Of a stretch of 64,000 nucleotides of DNA, positions 1 to 8,708 are shown piece after piece. Below the pieces are notes generated by a model. It was not told the origin of the DNA and did no database searches. It saw nothing but the letters and a program-made list of their open reading frames with translations. Origin of the DNA: Ruminococcus sp. Phil11 (GTDB lineage: Bacteria; Bacillota; Clostridia; Oscillospirales; Ruminococcaceae); NCBI GenBank assembly GCA_001940925.1, contig MSGZ01000024.1:177264-241263 (forward strand). The letters are read 5' to 3'. The stretch's first letter is position 1, and each line of letters starts with the position of its first letter. The translations under genes were made by a program, and so were the position numbers.

Positions 1-54
1 AAGAAGGCCAGAGAGCTGAATGTCGGCGGCGAGGTTCTCGCTTACGTTTGGTAA
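1..54 (+). CDS. rpsH: 30S ribosomal protein S8, C-terminal end (partial)
   Basis: Only the last 17 codons and the TAA are in the window; they read KKARELNVGGEVLAYVW, the conserved C-terminus of ribosomal protein S8, which binds 16S rRNA helix 21 and represses the spc operon in many bacteria. The gene runs in from the left edge. rplF follows after 20 bases with an AGGAGG Shine-Dalgarno sequence, the normal spc-operon order, which supports the call despite the short piece. Confidence 0.93.
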   Translation, partial: KKARELNVGGEVLAYVW

Positions 55-74
55 TATAAAGGAGGAAACGCATT

Positions 75-623
75 ATGTCAAGAATCGGAAGAATGCCGAT
101 CGCGATTCCTGCCGGCGTCACCGTTACGGTTGACGATACCAATCTGGTCACTGTCAAGGGACCGAAGGGCGAGAATAGCTATCGCGCAAACGCTGCTATG
201 CAGGTTAAGGTTGAGGACGGCACCGTGACGGTTGCACGCCCCAACGACAATAAGGAGAACCGTGCACTGCACGGCCTCACCAGAACGCTCATCGCAAACA
301 TGATCTTCGGTGTCAACACCGGCTTCAGCAAGACCCTCGTGATCGAAGGCGTCGGCTACCGTGCCAAGAAGGACGGCAAGAAGCTCGTCATGAACCTCGG
401 CTACTCGCATGAGGTCGTGATGCCTGAGATCGACGGCATTACCATTGATGTGCCGAATGCAAACACGATCGTGATCAACGGCTACGACAAGCAGAAGGTC
501 GGTCAGTTTGCAGCGGAAGTCCGTGAGAAGCGTCCGCCGGAGCCTTATAAGGGCAAGGGCATCCGCTACAACGGCGAGCACATCATCCGCAAGGAAGGTA
601 AGGCCGGTAAGGGCAAGAAGTAA
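75..623 (+). CDS. rplF: 50S ribosomal protein L6
   Basis: 182 residues, the usual L6 length. L6 binds 23S rRNA near the factor-binding site of the large subunit. It starts MSRIGRMPIAIPAGV and has the family's two repeated domains; the second holds the signature VIEGVGYRA and the C-terminal EPYKGKGIRY. The ATG follows AAAGGAGGAAACGC at good spacing. It lies between rpsH and rplR, co-transcribed in the spc operon. Nothing unusual is seen. Confidence 0.99.
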   Translation: MSRIGRMPIAIPAGVTVTVDDTNLVTVKGPKGENSYRANAAMQVKVEDGTVTVARPNDNKENRALHGLTRTLIANMIFGVNTGFSKTLVIEGVGYRAKKDGKKLVMNLGYSHEVVMPEIDGITIDVPNANTIVINGYDKQKVGQFAAEVREKRPPEPYKGKGIRYNGEHIIRKEGKAGKGKK

Positions 624-641
624 GGAGAAAGGTGCATTGTT

Positions 642-1001
642 ATGGTAAAGAAAATTGACAGCAACAAAGCCCGTCTCAAGAGACACCGCAGAGTTCGTGC
701 GAAGATCTCCGGTACCGCTGCTCGTCCGAGACTGAGCGTTTACCGCTCTACCAAGCACATCTATGCACAGCTCATTGATGATGTCGCAGGTGTGACACTC
801 GCAGCCGCATCCAGCCAGGATAAGGGCTTCGAGGGCAACGGCGGCAACAAGGAGGGTGCTCGCCTCGTCGGTGCAGCAATCGCAAAGAAAGCTGCTGACA
901 AGGGAATTTCCGAAGTTGTATTCGACCGCGGCGGTTATCTCTACCACGGCAGAGTGCAGGAGCTTGCAGACGGCGCCCGTGAAAATGGGCTGAAGTTCTA
1001 A
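642..1001 (+). CDS. rplR: 50S ribosomal protein L18
   Basis: 119 residues, typical for L18, which carries 5S rRNA into the large subunit. The basic N-terminus ([16 protein letters not shown]) is followed by the family core [20 protein letters not shown], and the C-terminal half has the [13 protein letters not shown] motif. The gene sits 18 bases after rplF with a GGAGAAAGG ribosome site and is followed by rpsE, the normal spc order. No anomaly is visible. Confidence 0.99.
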   Translation: MVKKIDSNKARLKRHRRVRAKISGTAARPRLSVYRSTKHIYAQLIDDVAGVTLAAASSQDKGFEGNGGNKEGARLVGAAIAKKAADKGISEVVFDRGGYLYHGRVQELADGARENGLKF

Positions 1002-1018
1002 TAAAGGAGGGACTTTGA

Positions 1019-1522
1019 TTGGCACTGATTGATGCAACAAACATGGAGCTGATGGAAAGAGTCGTTTCCATTAACCGTGTCAGCAAGACCGTTAAGGGCG
1101 GCCGTATCATGAAGTTCTCGGCACTCGTTGTTGTCGGAGACGGAAACGGTATCGTCGGCTTCGGTCTGGGCAAGTCCGGCGAAGTTCCGGATGCGATCCG
1201 CAAGGGCATTGAGGATGCGAAGAAGAATCTCGTTCGCGTCAACCTCCGCGGAACCACGATCCCCCACGAGGTCATCGGCAAATTCGGCGCTGGCCGTGTG
1301 CTCATGATGCCCGCAGCTCCCGGTACCGGCGTGATCGCCGGCGGTCCGGTCCGTGCGGTCATCGAAATGGCAGGTATCCAGGATATCCGTACCAAGAGCC
1401 AGCGTTCCAATAACCCGTGCAACGTCGTTCGTGCAACGATCGCAGGTCTCTGTGAGTGCACCGACGCCAAGAGCGTTGCAGCAAAGCGCGGCAAGACCGT
1501 TGCTGAAGTCTTCGGTAAATAA
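1019..1522 (+). CDS. rpsE: 30S ribosomal protein S5
   Basis: 167 residues. S5 helps decoding accuracy and lies near the mRNA entry channel. The N-terminal double-stranded-RNA-binding-like domain includes [19 protein letters not shown]; the C-terminal domain includes [16 protein letters not shown]. The start is TTG, preceded by AAAGGAGGG; no in-frame ATG lies near enough to give the conserved N-terminus ([20 protein letters not shown]), so TTG is taken. Operon position is between rplR and rpmD. Confidence 0.98.
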   Translation: MALIDATNMELMERVVSINRVSKTVKGGRIMKFSALVVVGDGNGIVGFGLGKSGEVPDAIRKGIEDAKKNLVRVNLRGTTIPHEVIGKFGAGRVLMMPAAPGTGVIAGGPVRAVIEMAGIQDIRTKSQRSNNPCNVVRATIAGLCECTDAKSVAAKRGKTVAEVFGK

Positions 1523-1543
1523 TCGAGTTAGGAGTGAGCTCAA

Positions 1544-1720
1544 ATGGCTAAAAAAGTAGAGCTTGTCAAGAGCCTGATCGGCAGAAAGCAGGATCAGATC
1601 GCAACCGCTCATTCGCTCGGTCTCCGCAAGATCGGTGATGCTACCACGCAGCCTGATAACGCGGCGACGCAGGGCAAGATCAATAAAATCATCCACCTCG
1701 TAAAGGTGACGGAAGCTTAA
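1544..1720 (+). CDS. rpmD: 50S ribosomal protein L30
   Basis: 58 residues read directly from the sequence, beginning [18 protein letters not shown] and ending [10 protein letters not shown]30 is a small bacterial large-subunit protein; the family pattern [22 protein letters not shown] is clear. An AGGAGTGAGC ribosome site precedes the ATG. It lies between rpsE and rplO as expected in the spc operon. Confidence 0.98.
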   Translation: MAKKVELVKSLIGRKQDQIATAHSLGLRKIGDATTQPDNAATQGKINKIIHLVKVTEA

Positions 1721-1740
1721 GAGCAAGGAGGTGCGATCCA

Positions 1741-2184
1741 TTGAAGCTTCATGAATTAACACCCGCAGCAGATTCCAACCGTCCCGTCAAGCGCATCGGC
1801 AGAGGCCACGGCTCCGGCAGCGGCAAGACCGCAGGCAAGGGCCACAAGGGTCAGAACGCCCGTTCCGGCGGCGGCGTCAGAATCGGCTTTGAAGGCGGCC
1901 AGATGCCGCTTGCAAGACGTATCCCGAAGCGCGGCTTCCACAATCATTTCGCAACACGCTATGCAACCGTGAATGTCGGTGATCTCAACAAGTTCGTGGA
2001 GGGTACTGTCGTCAACGAGGAGCTGCTCAAGGCAGCCGGCCTGATCACGAAGGTCGAGAACGGCGGTATCAAGGTCCTCGGCGAGGGCGACCTGAATGTC
2101 AAGCTGACTGTTCAGGCTGCCAAGTTCTCTGCTTCCGCAGCAGAAAAAATTGAAAAGGCAGGCGGGAAGGCAGAGGTGATGTAA
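1741..2184 (+). CDS. rplO: 50S ribosomal protein L15
   Basis: 147 residues, usual for L15, which stabilises 23S rRNA during late assembly. The glycine/lysine-rich N-terminal arm contains [19 protein letters not shown] and [15 protein letters not shown], both diagnostic. The start is TTG (TTGAAGCTTCAT), with AAGGAGGTG nine bases upstream; it gives the conserved MKLHEL N-terminus. secY starts one base after the stop, suggesting translational coupling. Confidence 0.98.
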   Translation: MKLHELTPAADSNRPVKRIGRGHGSGSGKTAGKGHKGQNARSGGGVRIGFEGGQMPLARRIPKRGFHNHFATRYATVNVGDLNKFVEGTVVNEELLKAAGLITKVENGGIKVLGEGDLNVKLTVQAAKFSASAAEKIEKAGGKAEVM

Positions 2185-2185
2185 C

Positions 2186-3526
2186 GTGTTCAAAACACTC
2201 AAGACCGCTTGGGGTATCCCCGAGATCCGCAAGAAGATTTTGTTCACACTGTTCATCATCGCCGTGTTCCGTCTCGGATGCGTTCTGACGGTCCCGTTCC
2301 TCAATACGGATATCGTTACCTCGTGGATGCAGGAGAAGGCCAGCAACGGCAACTTCCTGGAATACCTCGACATCCTCTCGGGCGGTGCGCTTTCCAAGGC
2401 TACGATGTTCTGCCTCGGCGTTACACCTTATATTAACGCCAGCATCATCATTCAGCTTCTGACCTATGCACTTCCTCCGCTGGAAAGACTCCAGCAGGAG
2501 GGTGAGGACGGCAGAAAGAAGCTCAACAAGATCACATCCTATGTTGCGCTCGGCCTGTCCGCCTTCATGGCAGTTGCTTATTACCTGACACTCAAGAACA
2601 TGTTGAAGGACGGTGTCTCCGCTGTCACCTACACGAACGGTGCAGCCGGCATCTTCACGATGTTCGTCATCATCTTTTCCTTCATGGCGGGTTCCACGCT
2701 CGTTATCTGGATGGGCAACCGCATCAATGAGAAGGGTATCGGCAACGGCGTCTCCATGATCCTCTTTGCAGGTATCGTGGCACGTATCCCGACTGACATC
2801 GGTCAGATTGCTGCACTCGTTCAAGAGAACGCGAACGAGTACTTCCTCAAGTCTGTCATCTATATTCTGATCTTCGTTGCAATGGTTGTCGGTATCGTTT
2901 TCATGAACGAGTCCGAGCGCCGCATTCCTGTCCAGTACGCAAAGCGCGTCGTCGGCAGAAAGCAGTACGGCGGTCAGAGCACGCACATCCCGATCAAGGT
3001 GTGCATGTCCGGCGTTATGCCGATCATCTTCGCAATGAGCTTCATGTCTCTGCCGTCGATGTTCGCCATGTTCTGGAAGCCGGTCGAAAATATCACCGAG
3101 GAGACAACTTTCTGGCAGAAGTTCTACTACAACTTCGTAAACTTCTTCAGCACCAGAAGTTATTCCTACGCAGTTCTCTACTTCATCCTGATCATCCTGT
3201 TCAACTACTTCTATGTGGCGATCCAGTATAATCCGGTTGAAATGGCGAACAACCTCCGCCAGTCCAACGGCGGTATCCCCGGTATCCGTCCCGGTAAGCC
3301 CACCTCCGACTACATCCAGAGAGTTCTCTCCAAGATCGGTCTGGTCGGTGCGGTCTTCCTCGGTATCGTCGCTGTGTTCCCGATCATCTTCGTCAACCTG
3401 ACCCGCATGGACGTTTCGTCTATGGGCGGTACCTCGATCCTGATCGTTGTCAGCGTCGCGATCGAAACCGTGCGGACACTGGAATCTCAGCTGATGATGC
3501 GTCATCACAAGGGCTTCCTCGGCTGA
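2186..3526 (+). CDS. secY: Protein translocase subunit SecY
   Basis: 446 residues with ten predicted membrane helices, the core channel of the Sec translocon. The N-terminus has the family run FRLGCVLTVPFLNT, then the plug and helix region with MFCLGVTPYINASIIIQLL; the cytosolic loop ERRIPVQYAKRVVGRKQYGG is typical. The start is GTG, one base after the rplO stop. The plus-strand order rplO-secY-adk-map is the standard Firmicute arrangement. All the secreted dockerin enzymes further right would need this channel. Confidence 0.99.
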   Translation: MFKTLKTAWGIPEIRKKILFTLFIIAVFRLGCVLTVPFLNTDIVTSWMQEKASNGNFLEYLDILSGGALSKATMFCLGVTPYINASIIIQLLTYALPPLERLQQEGEDGRKKLNKITSYVALGLSAFMAVAYYLTLKNMLKDGVSAVTYTNGAAGIFTMFVIIFSFMAGSTLVIWMGNRINEKGIGNGVSMILFAGIVARIPTDIGQIAALVQENANEYFLKSVIYILIFVAMVVGIVFMNESERRIPVQYAKRVVGRKQYGGQSTHIPIKVCMSGVMPIIFAMSFMSLPSMFAMFWKPVENITEETTFWQKFYYNFVNFFSTRSYSYAVLYFILIILFNYFYVAIQYNPVEMANNLRQSNGGIPGIRPGKPTSDYIQRVLSKIGLVGAVFLGIVAVFPIIFVNLTRMDVSSMGGTSILIVVSVAIETVRTLESQLMMRHHKGFLG

Positions 3527-3553
3527 TGAATCGAACCTAAGGAGGATGCAAAC

Positions 3554-4192
3554 ATGAACCTTATTCTGTTGGGTGCGCCGGGTGCCGGCAAGGGCACACA
3601 GGCGGAAGCAATCTCCAAAAAGCTCGGTATTCCGCAGATCTCTACAGGCAATATGCTCCGTGAAGCCGTCAAGAACGGCACGGAGCTGGGCCTGAAGGCA
3701 AAGGCTGCTATGGAAAGCGGCGCGCTCGTTTCAGATGATATCGTCATCGGTATCCTCAAGGAGCGCATTGCGGAGCCGGATGCGAAGAACGGCTATATCC
3801 TCGACGGCTTCCCGCGCACGGTTGCGCAGGCGGAGGCACTCGATGAGATGGGTGTCACGATCGACAAGGTGCTCGAAATCCATGTCGCAAATGAGAAGAT
3901 CATTGCGAGAATGTCCGGCAGACGCGTCTGCGAACAGTGCGGCGCTTCCTACCACATCGAGTATAAGCCGACCACCAAGCCGGATGTCTGCGATGTCTGC
4001 GGCGGCAAGACCGTGCAGCGTGCGGATGATGCGCCGGAAACTGTCCTGCAGAGACTTGATGTCTATGAGGAAAAGACCGCGCCGCTCAAGGATTACTACT
4101 GGGAGACCGGAAAGCTCGTGACCGTCGAAGGTCAGGAAGAGGTTTCCGATACGACAAAGCTTGTTTACGAAGCACTCGGTATCAACGGTTGA
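3554..4192 (+). CDS. adk: Adenylate kinase, zinc-LID type
   Basis: 212 residues. It makes 2 ADP from ATP and AMP in the cytosol. The P-loop GAPGAGKGTQ is near the N-terminus, DGFPRTVAQAEAL in the middle, and the long LID domain has CEQC and CDVC pairs that form a structural zinc site, the Gram-positive form. A GGAGG ribosome site precedes the ATG. The stop lies just before the map start region, so the two are translationally linked. Confidence 0.98.
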   Translation: MNLILLGAPGAGKGTQAEAISKKLGIPQISTGNMLREAVKNGTELGLKAKAAMESGALVSDDIVIGILKERIAEPDAKNGYILDGFPRTVAQAEALDEMGVTIDKVLEIHVANEKIIARMSGRRVCEQCGASYHIEYKPTTKPDVCDVCGGKTVQRADDAPETVLQRLDVYEEKTAPLKDYYWETGKLVTVEGQEEVSDTTKLVYEALGING

Positions 4193-4203
4193 TGAGGCGC
4201 AAA

Positions 4204-4950
4204 ATGATCTCCATCAAAAGTAAATCCGATATCGAGAAAATGCTCGAAGCCGGCAAGATCGCTGCCGAGGCACTCAATACCGTCGAGGCAAAGCTCAGAC
4301 CCGGCATGACGACCAAGGATATCGACAAAATCGTTCATCAGGTGATCGTTTCGCACGGCGCGACGCCGAATTTCCTCGGACTGTACGGATTTCCGGCGAG
4401 CGCGTGTGTATCGGTCAATGAAGAAGTCATCCACGGGATACCGGGATCCAGAAGACTCAATGAGGGCGATATCGTCAGCGTTGATCTGGGCGCCTGCTAC
4501 AAAGGCTGGAACAGCGATACCTGCTTTACCTTCCCCGTCGGGCAAGTGAAGCCGGAGGTCGCAAAGCTGCTGGAAGATACGAACGCATCTCTCTATGCAG
4601 CGATCGAAAAGGCTCAGGTCGGTGCGCGGCTGGGTGATGTCTCCCATGCCGTTGAGGAATACTGCCGTTCCAGAGGCTATGGCATCGTCATGAATTACTG
4701 CGGCCACGGCATCGGAAAGGAAGTCCATGAGGATCCGGAGGTCCCGAATCACGGCAGAGCCGGTCACGGTATCCGCCTGATCGAGGGCATGACGATCTGC
4801 ATTGAACCGATGATCAATATGGAAGGGGACGGCGTGCATGTCATGCCCAACCAGTGGACGGTCGTAACAGACAACGGCTGCTGGTCCGCGCATTTCGAGC
4901 ACATGATCCTCATCACCGGAAACGGCCCTGTGATCATGACAAAGCGGTGA
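4204..4950 (+). CDS. map: Methionine aminopeptidase, type I
   Basis: 248 residues from the ATG at 4204. It removes the initiator methionine from nascent proteins. The metal ligands can be followed: SVDLGA and NSDTCF (aspartates), CGHGIGKEVHEDPEVPNHG (histidine), CIEPMI and the late HFEHM (glutamates). The ATG at 4204 is chosen because GAGG lies six bases upstream and the length matches the family; an ATG at 4192 or TTG at 4189 would add four or five residues and overlap the adk stop. Confidence 0.96.
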   Translation: MISIKSKSDIEKMLEAGKIAAEALNTVEAKLRPGMTTKDIDKIVHQVIVSHGATPNFLGLYGFPASACVSVNEEVIHGIPGSRRLNEGDIVSVDLGACYKGWNSDTCFTFPVGQVKPEVAKLLEDTNASLYAAIEKAQVGARLGDVSHAVEEYCRSRGYGIVMNYCGHGIGKEVHEDPEVPNHGRAGHGIRLIEGMTICIEPMINMEGDGVHVMPNQWTVVTDNGCWSAHFEHMILITGNGPVIMTKR

Positions 4951-4955
4951 CGTTT

Positions 4956-5276
4956 ATGCAGAGAAACATCTGTCGTCCCGGAATGATCGTGCTGGCGACC
5001 GCCGGCAGGGAAGCCGGAAGATTTTTCCTCGTCACGGCTGTTGAAGGGCAGGAGCTGCTGCTTGCAGACGGCAGGCACAGACTGCTCGCAAAGCCGAAGC
5101 GGAAAAATCCCGCACATGTTCAGGCAACCAGGCAGACACTCTGCCTTGACGGCCTGACGGATAAAGCACTCAGAGCAGTGCTGAATCCGCTCAATGAGGC
5201 GGCAAAACGTCCGCTGTCAAAACAAAATCAAATCCGCAAGGAGGTCATCGACGATGTCGAAACAGGATGTAATTGA
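4956..5276 (+). CDS. KOW-domain RNA-binding protein (L14e/L27e-like)
   Basis: 106 residues, starting [24 protein letters not shown]-like segment ([19 protein letters not shown]) opens the protein and is followed by a basic stretch KPKRKNP, the pattern of the small L14e/L27e-like proteins found between map and infA in clostridia. Its role is not settled; an accessory ribosome or translation function is inferred from position. The end overlaps the infA start by 23 bases, so it is probably translationally coupled to infA. Confidence 0.8.
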   Translation: MQRNICRPGMIVLATAGREAGRFFLVTAVEGQELLLADGRHRLLAKPKRKNPAHVQATRQTLCLDGLTDKALRAVLNPLNEAAKRPLSKQNQIRKEVIDDVETGCN

Positions 5277-5472
5277 AGTGGAAGGCGTGGTTATTGATGC
5301 CCTGCCGAACGCAATGTTCAAGGTCGAGCTTTCAAACGGCCATGTGATCCTTGCGCATATTTCCGGCAAGCTGAGAACGAACTATATCCGAATCGTCCCC
5401 GGTGACCACGTTACAGTCGAGATGTCGCCCTATGATCTGACAAAGGGCAGAATCACTTGGCGCTCGAAGTAA
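5254..5472 (+). CDS. infA: Translation initiation factor IF-1
   Basis: 72 residues, the standard IF-1 length. IF-1 is a single OB-fold that blocks the ribosomal A site during initiation. It begins [20 protein letters not shown] and has the conserved [13 protein letters not shown] and LTKGRITWR ends. The ATG is chosen over an upstream in-frame start because GCAAGGAGG sits 8 bases before it and the length is exact. It starts inside the 3' end of the KOW gene. Confidence 0.98.
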   Translation: MSKQDVIEVEGVVIDALPNAMFKVELSNGHVILAHISGKLRTNYIRIVPGDHVTVEMSPYDLTKGRITWRSK

Positions 5473-5619
<147 letters not shown>

Positions 5620-5650
5620 TACCTGACCATTTGGAGGTGTAATAAGGAAT

Positions 5651-6019
5651 ATGGCTAGAATCGCTGGTGTTGACCTCCCGAAGAATAAGCGCGTTGAGAT
5701 CGGTCTCACGTATATCTTCGGAATCGGTCGTACGACGGCAACCAAGATTCTCAAGGAAACCGGAATCAACCCGGATACCAGAGTCAAGGATCTTACCGAA
5801 ACCGATGTCGCAGCACTGCGTGCGTACATTGATGCCAACTGCCTCGTGGAGGGCGATAAGCGCCGTCAGGTCGCAATGGATATCAAGCGTCTTGTCGATA
5901 TCGGCTGCTACCGCGGTGTCCGCCACCGTAAGGGTCTGCCTGTCAGAGGACAGCGCACAAAGACCAATGCAAGAACGCGCAAGGGCCCGGCAAAGACCAT
6001 TGCGAACAAGAAGAAGTAA
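5651..6019 (+). CDS. rpsM: 30S ribosomal protein S13
   Basis: 122 residues, starting [21 protein letters not shown]13 lies in the head of the small subunit and contacts the P-site tRNA and the large subunit. The helix-two-turns-helix motif near [14 protein letters not shown] and the basic tail ([14 protein letters not shown]) are typical. TTGGAGGTG is the ribosome site. It opens the alpha-operon part: rpsM, rpsK, rpsD, rpoA, rplQ. Confidence 0.99.
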   Translation: MARIAGVDLPKNKRVEIGLTYIFGIGRTTATKILKETGINPDTRVKDLTETDVAALRAYIDANCLVEGDKRRQVAMDIKRLVDIGCYRGVRHRKGLPVRGQRTKTNARTRKGPAKTIANKKK

Positions 6020-6033
6020 GGAGGGACTGTATC

Positions 6034-6435
6034 TTGGCACAGCAAAAGAAAAAGGTAACCACGATCAGACGCCGCAGAGAGCGTAAGAACATCGAAAACG
6101 GCGCGGTGCATATTCAGTCCACGTTCAACAACACCATCGTGACGATCACCGATACACAGGGCAACGCGATCTCGTGGGCATCCGCCGGTGAGCTCGGCTT
6201 CCGCGGATCCAAGAAGTCTACGCCGTTCGCTGCACAGAGTGCTGCAGAAACTGCTGCAAGAGCTGCTATGGAGCACGGCCTCAAGACTGTTGAGGTCTAT
6301 GTTAACGGCCCGGGCTCCGGCAGAGAGGCTGCGATCCGTGCACTTCAGACCGTCGGTCTCGAAGTCCGCATGATCAAGGACGTAACCCCGATCCCGCACA
6401 ACGGCTGCCGTCCGCCCAAGAGAAGACGCGTATAA
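6034..6435 (+). CDS. rpsK: 30S ribosomal protein S11
   Basis: 133 residues. S11 forms part of the mRNA exit platform. The core [20 protein letters not shown] and the C-terminal [13 protein letters not shown] are conserved throughout bacteria. The start is TTG with AAGGAGGG upstream; no closer ATG exists that keeps the basic N-terminal arm. It follows rpsM by 14 bases. Confidence 0.98.
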   Translation: MAQQKKKVTTIRRRRERKNIENGAVHIQSTFNNTIVTITDTQGNAISWASAGELGFRGSKKSTPFAAQSAAETAARAAMEHGLKTVEVYVNGPGSGREAAIRALQTVGLEVRMIKDVTPIPHNGCRPPKRRRV

Positions 6436-6454
6436 TTATTGGAGGTGAACGAAG

Positions 6455-7054
6455 ATGGCAGTACAGAAAGAACCGATCCTGAAGAAGTGCAGAACCCTTG
6501 GCATCAGCCCCGGAGTCATGGGCGTTTCCAAGAAGGAATCCACCCGCTTCAAGAACGCTAACAACCGCAAGAAGGTTTCTGAATACGGTCTCCAGCTGAA
6601 GGAGAAGCAGAAGCTGAAGTTTATCTACGGCATGCTCGAAAAGCAGTTCAGACACTACTTTGAGCTGGCATCCAAGATGGAAGGCAAGACCGGTGATAAC
6701 CTCATCACCTGCCTCGAATCCAGACTGGACAATGTCGTTTTCCGCATGGGTCTCGCTCTCACCAGACGTGAGGCAAGACAGCTTGTCGCTCATGCACACT
6801 ACACCGTCAACGGTCAGAAGGTGAACATCGCTTCCTACCGTGTCAAGGTCGGTGATGTGATCGCACTGCGCGAGAAGGACAGAACTTCCGAGAAGTTCAA
6901 GGCCACTGTTGAGGCAACCGCTGACAGAGTCGTTCCGCTCTGGCTCGATGCCAAGAAGGATGACTTTTCTGCAACAGTCGTTCGTATGCCTTCTGCTGAC
7001 GATATCGAGTACGAAGCACAAACGCACCTCATCGTTGAGTTGTACTCCAAGTAA
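6455..7054 (+). CDS. rpsD: 30S ribosomal protein S4, zinc-free form
   Basis: 199 residues. S4 nucleates small-subunit assembly and often represses its own operon. The S4 RNA-binding domain (LESRLDNVVFRMGLA, then LVAHAHYTVNGQKV) is clear. The N-terminus, MAVQKEPILKKCRTLG, lacks the four-cysteine zinc knuckle of the common CRLCRREG type, so this is a C-minus S4; whether a zinc-binding copy exists elsewhere cannot be seen. A hairpin at 7073-7101 follows before rpoA. Confidence 0.97.
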   Translation: MAVQKEPILKKCRTLGISPGVMGVSKKESTRFKNANNRKKVSEYGLQLKEKQKLKFIYGMLEKQFRHYFELASKMEGKTGDNLITCLESRLDNVVFRMGLALTRREARQLVAHAHYTVNGQKVNIASYRVKVGDVIALREKDRTSEKFKATVEATADRVVPLWLDAKKDDFSATVVRMPSADDIEYEAQTHLIVELYSK

Positions 7055-7072
7055 TCTCGGGATGATACCGAG

Positions 7073-7101
7073 CGGCTGGCTAAGCCTTCGGCTTCCAGCC
7101 G
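7073..7101 (+). promoter_or_regulatory. RNA hairpin between rpsD and rpoA
   Basis: The 81-base gap holds an inverted repeat: CGGCTGG (7073-7079) pairs with CCAGCCG (7095-7101), and inside it AAGCC pairs with GGCTT around a TTC loop, with a two-base bulge. No U-run follows, so it is not an ordinary terminator. It may be a processing, stabilising or S4-binding element; that role is inference. Confidence 0.6.
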
Positions 7102-7135
7102 TCCAAACAACTGATTGCACAACAGGAGGGTATTT

Positions 7136-8092
7136 ATGCTGAAAATGGAAAAGCCGGAAATTGAGACGAAAGAACTGCACGGTGACGGCAAGTACGGCAA
7201 GTTTGAGATCCGTCCGCTGCCGCGCGGTTACGGCATCACGATCGGTAACAGTCTCAGAAGGATTCTGCTCTCCTCGCTGCCCGGTGTGGCAGTCTATGCC
7301 GTCAAAATCGACGGTGTTCATCACGAGCTCTCAACCATCCCCGGTGTCAAGGAGGATGTCACGGAAATCATCCTTGCAATCAAGGGTCTGACCGCAAAGC
7401 TTCACGGCGACGGTCCCAAGACCATCTATATTGACGCCCAGGGTGAATGTGAGGTCACCGCTGCTGATATCCGCACGGATTCTGAGGTCGAGATCCTGCC
7501 GCCGTTCCCGCACATCGCGACGATCGGCAAGGGCGCAAAGCTTGATATGCAGATCATGCTCGACCGCGGCAGAGGTTATGTCTCCGCTGAACGCAACAAG
7601 CAGACTCGTCAGAATCTGCCGCTGGATGTGATCACGGTTGACAGTATTTACACCCCGGTTCTGAAGGTGAATTATAAAGTCGAGGATACGCGCCTCGGTC
7701 AGGTCACAGACTACGACAAGCTCACGATTGAGGTCTGGACAGACGGTACGGTCGGTGCAAACGATGCACTTTCGCAGGCGGCCAGCCTGCTGACCGAGTA
7801 CCTGCAGCTGTTCGTCAACCTCTCCGATGAAAAGGTTTCCGAGCCTGTTCTCCAGGATACCACAGACGGCGGTCAGGAGAAGAAGCTCGAAACCACGATC
7901 GAGGAGCTTGATCTGTCGGTTCGCTCGTTCAATTGCCTGAAGCGTGCCGGCATCAATACCGTTGCTGATTTGATCAGCAGGTCTGAGGACGAGATGATGA
8001 AGGTTCGGAATCTCGGCAGAAAATCGTTTGATGAGGTCAAGGAAAAGCTGCAGTCTCTGGGCTTTGACCTTTCCTCTGACGACAACGACTAA
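7136..8092 (+). CDS. rpoA: DNA-directed RNA polymerase subunit alpha
   Basis: 318 residues. Alpha dimers start polymerase assembly, and the C-terminal domain contacts UP elements and activators. The N-terminal domain has [20 protein letters not shown]; the C-terminal helix-hairpin-helix domain has [20 protein letters not shown] and [15 protein letters not shown]. The ATG at 7136 follows ACAGGAGGG; an upstream in-frame start at 7115 would only add residues from the leader. It is followed by rplQ, as in nearly all Firmicutes. Confidence 0.99.
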   Translation: MLKMEKPEIETKELHGDGKYGKFEIRPLPRGYGITIGNSLRRILLSSLPGVAVYAVKIDGVHHELSTIPGVKEDVTEIILAIKGLTAKLHGDGPKTIYIDAQGECEVTAADIRTDSEVEILPPFPHIATIGKGAKLDMQIMLDRGRGYVSAERNKQTRQNLPLDVITVDSIYTPVLKVNYKVEDTRLGQVTDYDKLTIEVWTDGTVGANDALSQAASLLTEYLQLFVNLSDEKVSEPVLQDTTDGGQEKKLETTIEELDLSVRSFNCLKRAGINTVADLISRSEDEMMKVRNLGRKSFDEVKEKLQSLGFDLSSDDND

Positions 8093-8148
8093 TTCCCGGT
8101 CCGGCACTGGTTGCGAAAGCCGGAGATTTAACAAAGGAGTGAAACACA

Positions 8149-8514
8149 ATGGCGGGTTCCAGAAAGCTCGGCAGAGCCACGGATCACAGAAAGGCTATGC
8201 TTCGCGGCATGGTGACCTATCTGCTTGAGAACGGCCAGATCGAAACAACCGAAACGAGAGCGAAGGAAGTTCGTTCTATGGCAGAGAAGATGATCACCAT
8301 TGCGAAGGGGATCTCCAGTGAGAATACCGCTGCAGATCTTCACCTGAAGCGTCAGGTCTTTGCTTATGTTACGAAGGAGAGCGTCGCAAAGAAGCTCTTT
8401 GACGAGATCGCACCGCGCTACAAGGAGCGCAACGGCGGCTACACGAAGATGGTCAAGATCGGCCCTCGCCGCGGCGACGCTGCTGAAATGGCGATCATCA
8501 AGCTGGTTGACTGA
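8149..8514 (+). CDS. rplQ: 50S ribosomal protein L17
   Basis: 121 residues, bacterial L17. It begins [20 protein letters not shown], close to the family N-terminus, and ends with [19 protein letters not shown]17 sits near the polypeptide exit tunnel. It is the last gene of the alpha operon and is followed within 30 bases by a strong intrinsic terminator. Confidence 0.98.
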   Translation: MAGSRKLGRATDHRKAMLRGMVTYLLENGQIETTETRAKEVRSMAEKMITIAKGISSENTAADLHLKRQVFAYVTKESVAKKLFDEIAPRYKERNGGYTKMVKIGPRRGDAAEMAIIKLVD

Positions 8515-8540
8515 TCGCTGCTGATCTGAAACATGAAAAT

Positions 8541-8571
8541 GCACCCTGCGGACTGCGGGGTGCGTTTTTTT
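8541..8571 (+). terminator. Terminator of the ribosomal operon
   Basis: GCACCCTGC and GCGGGGTGC form a strong stem with a short GGACT loop, followed by seven T residues (8565-8571). It lies 26 bases after the rplQ stop. Confidence 0.92.
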
Positions 8572-8646
8572 GTTCGGCTATATGGACGAAATCCGATGCT
8601 TGTTGTATCTTGCGATGTGCAGAATCATGAAGTTTTAGGCGCAGAC

Positions 8647-8676
8647 TTGCATTTTTGCAGGAAAAGCGCGTATAAT
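8647..8676 (+). promoter_or_regulatory. Sigma-A promoter of the M23 peptidase gene
   Basis: TTGCAT (8647-8652) and TATAAT (8671-8676) are separated by 18 bases, 33 bases ahead of the start codon. Confidence 0.7.
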
Positions 8677-8708
8677 AAAATGATGAACGATGAAAGGGGG
8701 CTTCTCTC

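Noticed and set aside
2099-3508. 469-residue open frame opposite secY
   Set aside because: Low-complexity acidic shadow of secY with no start context.
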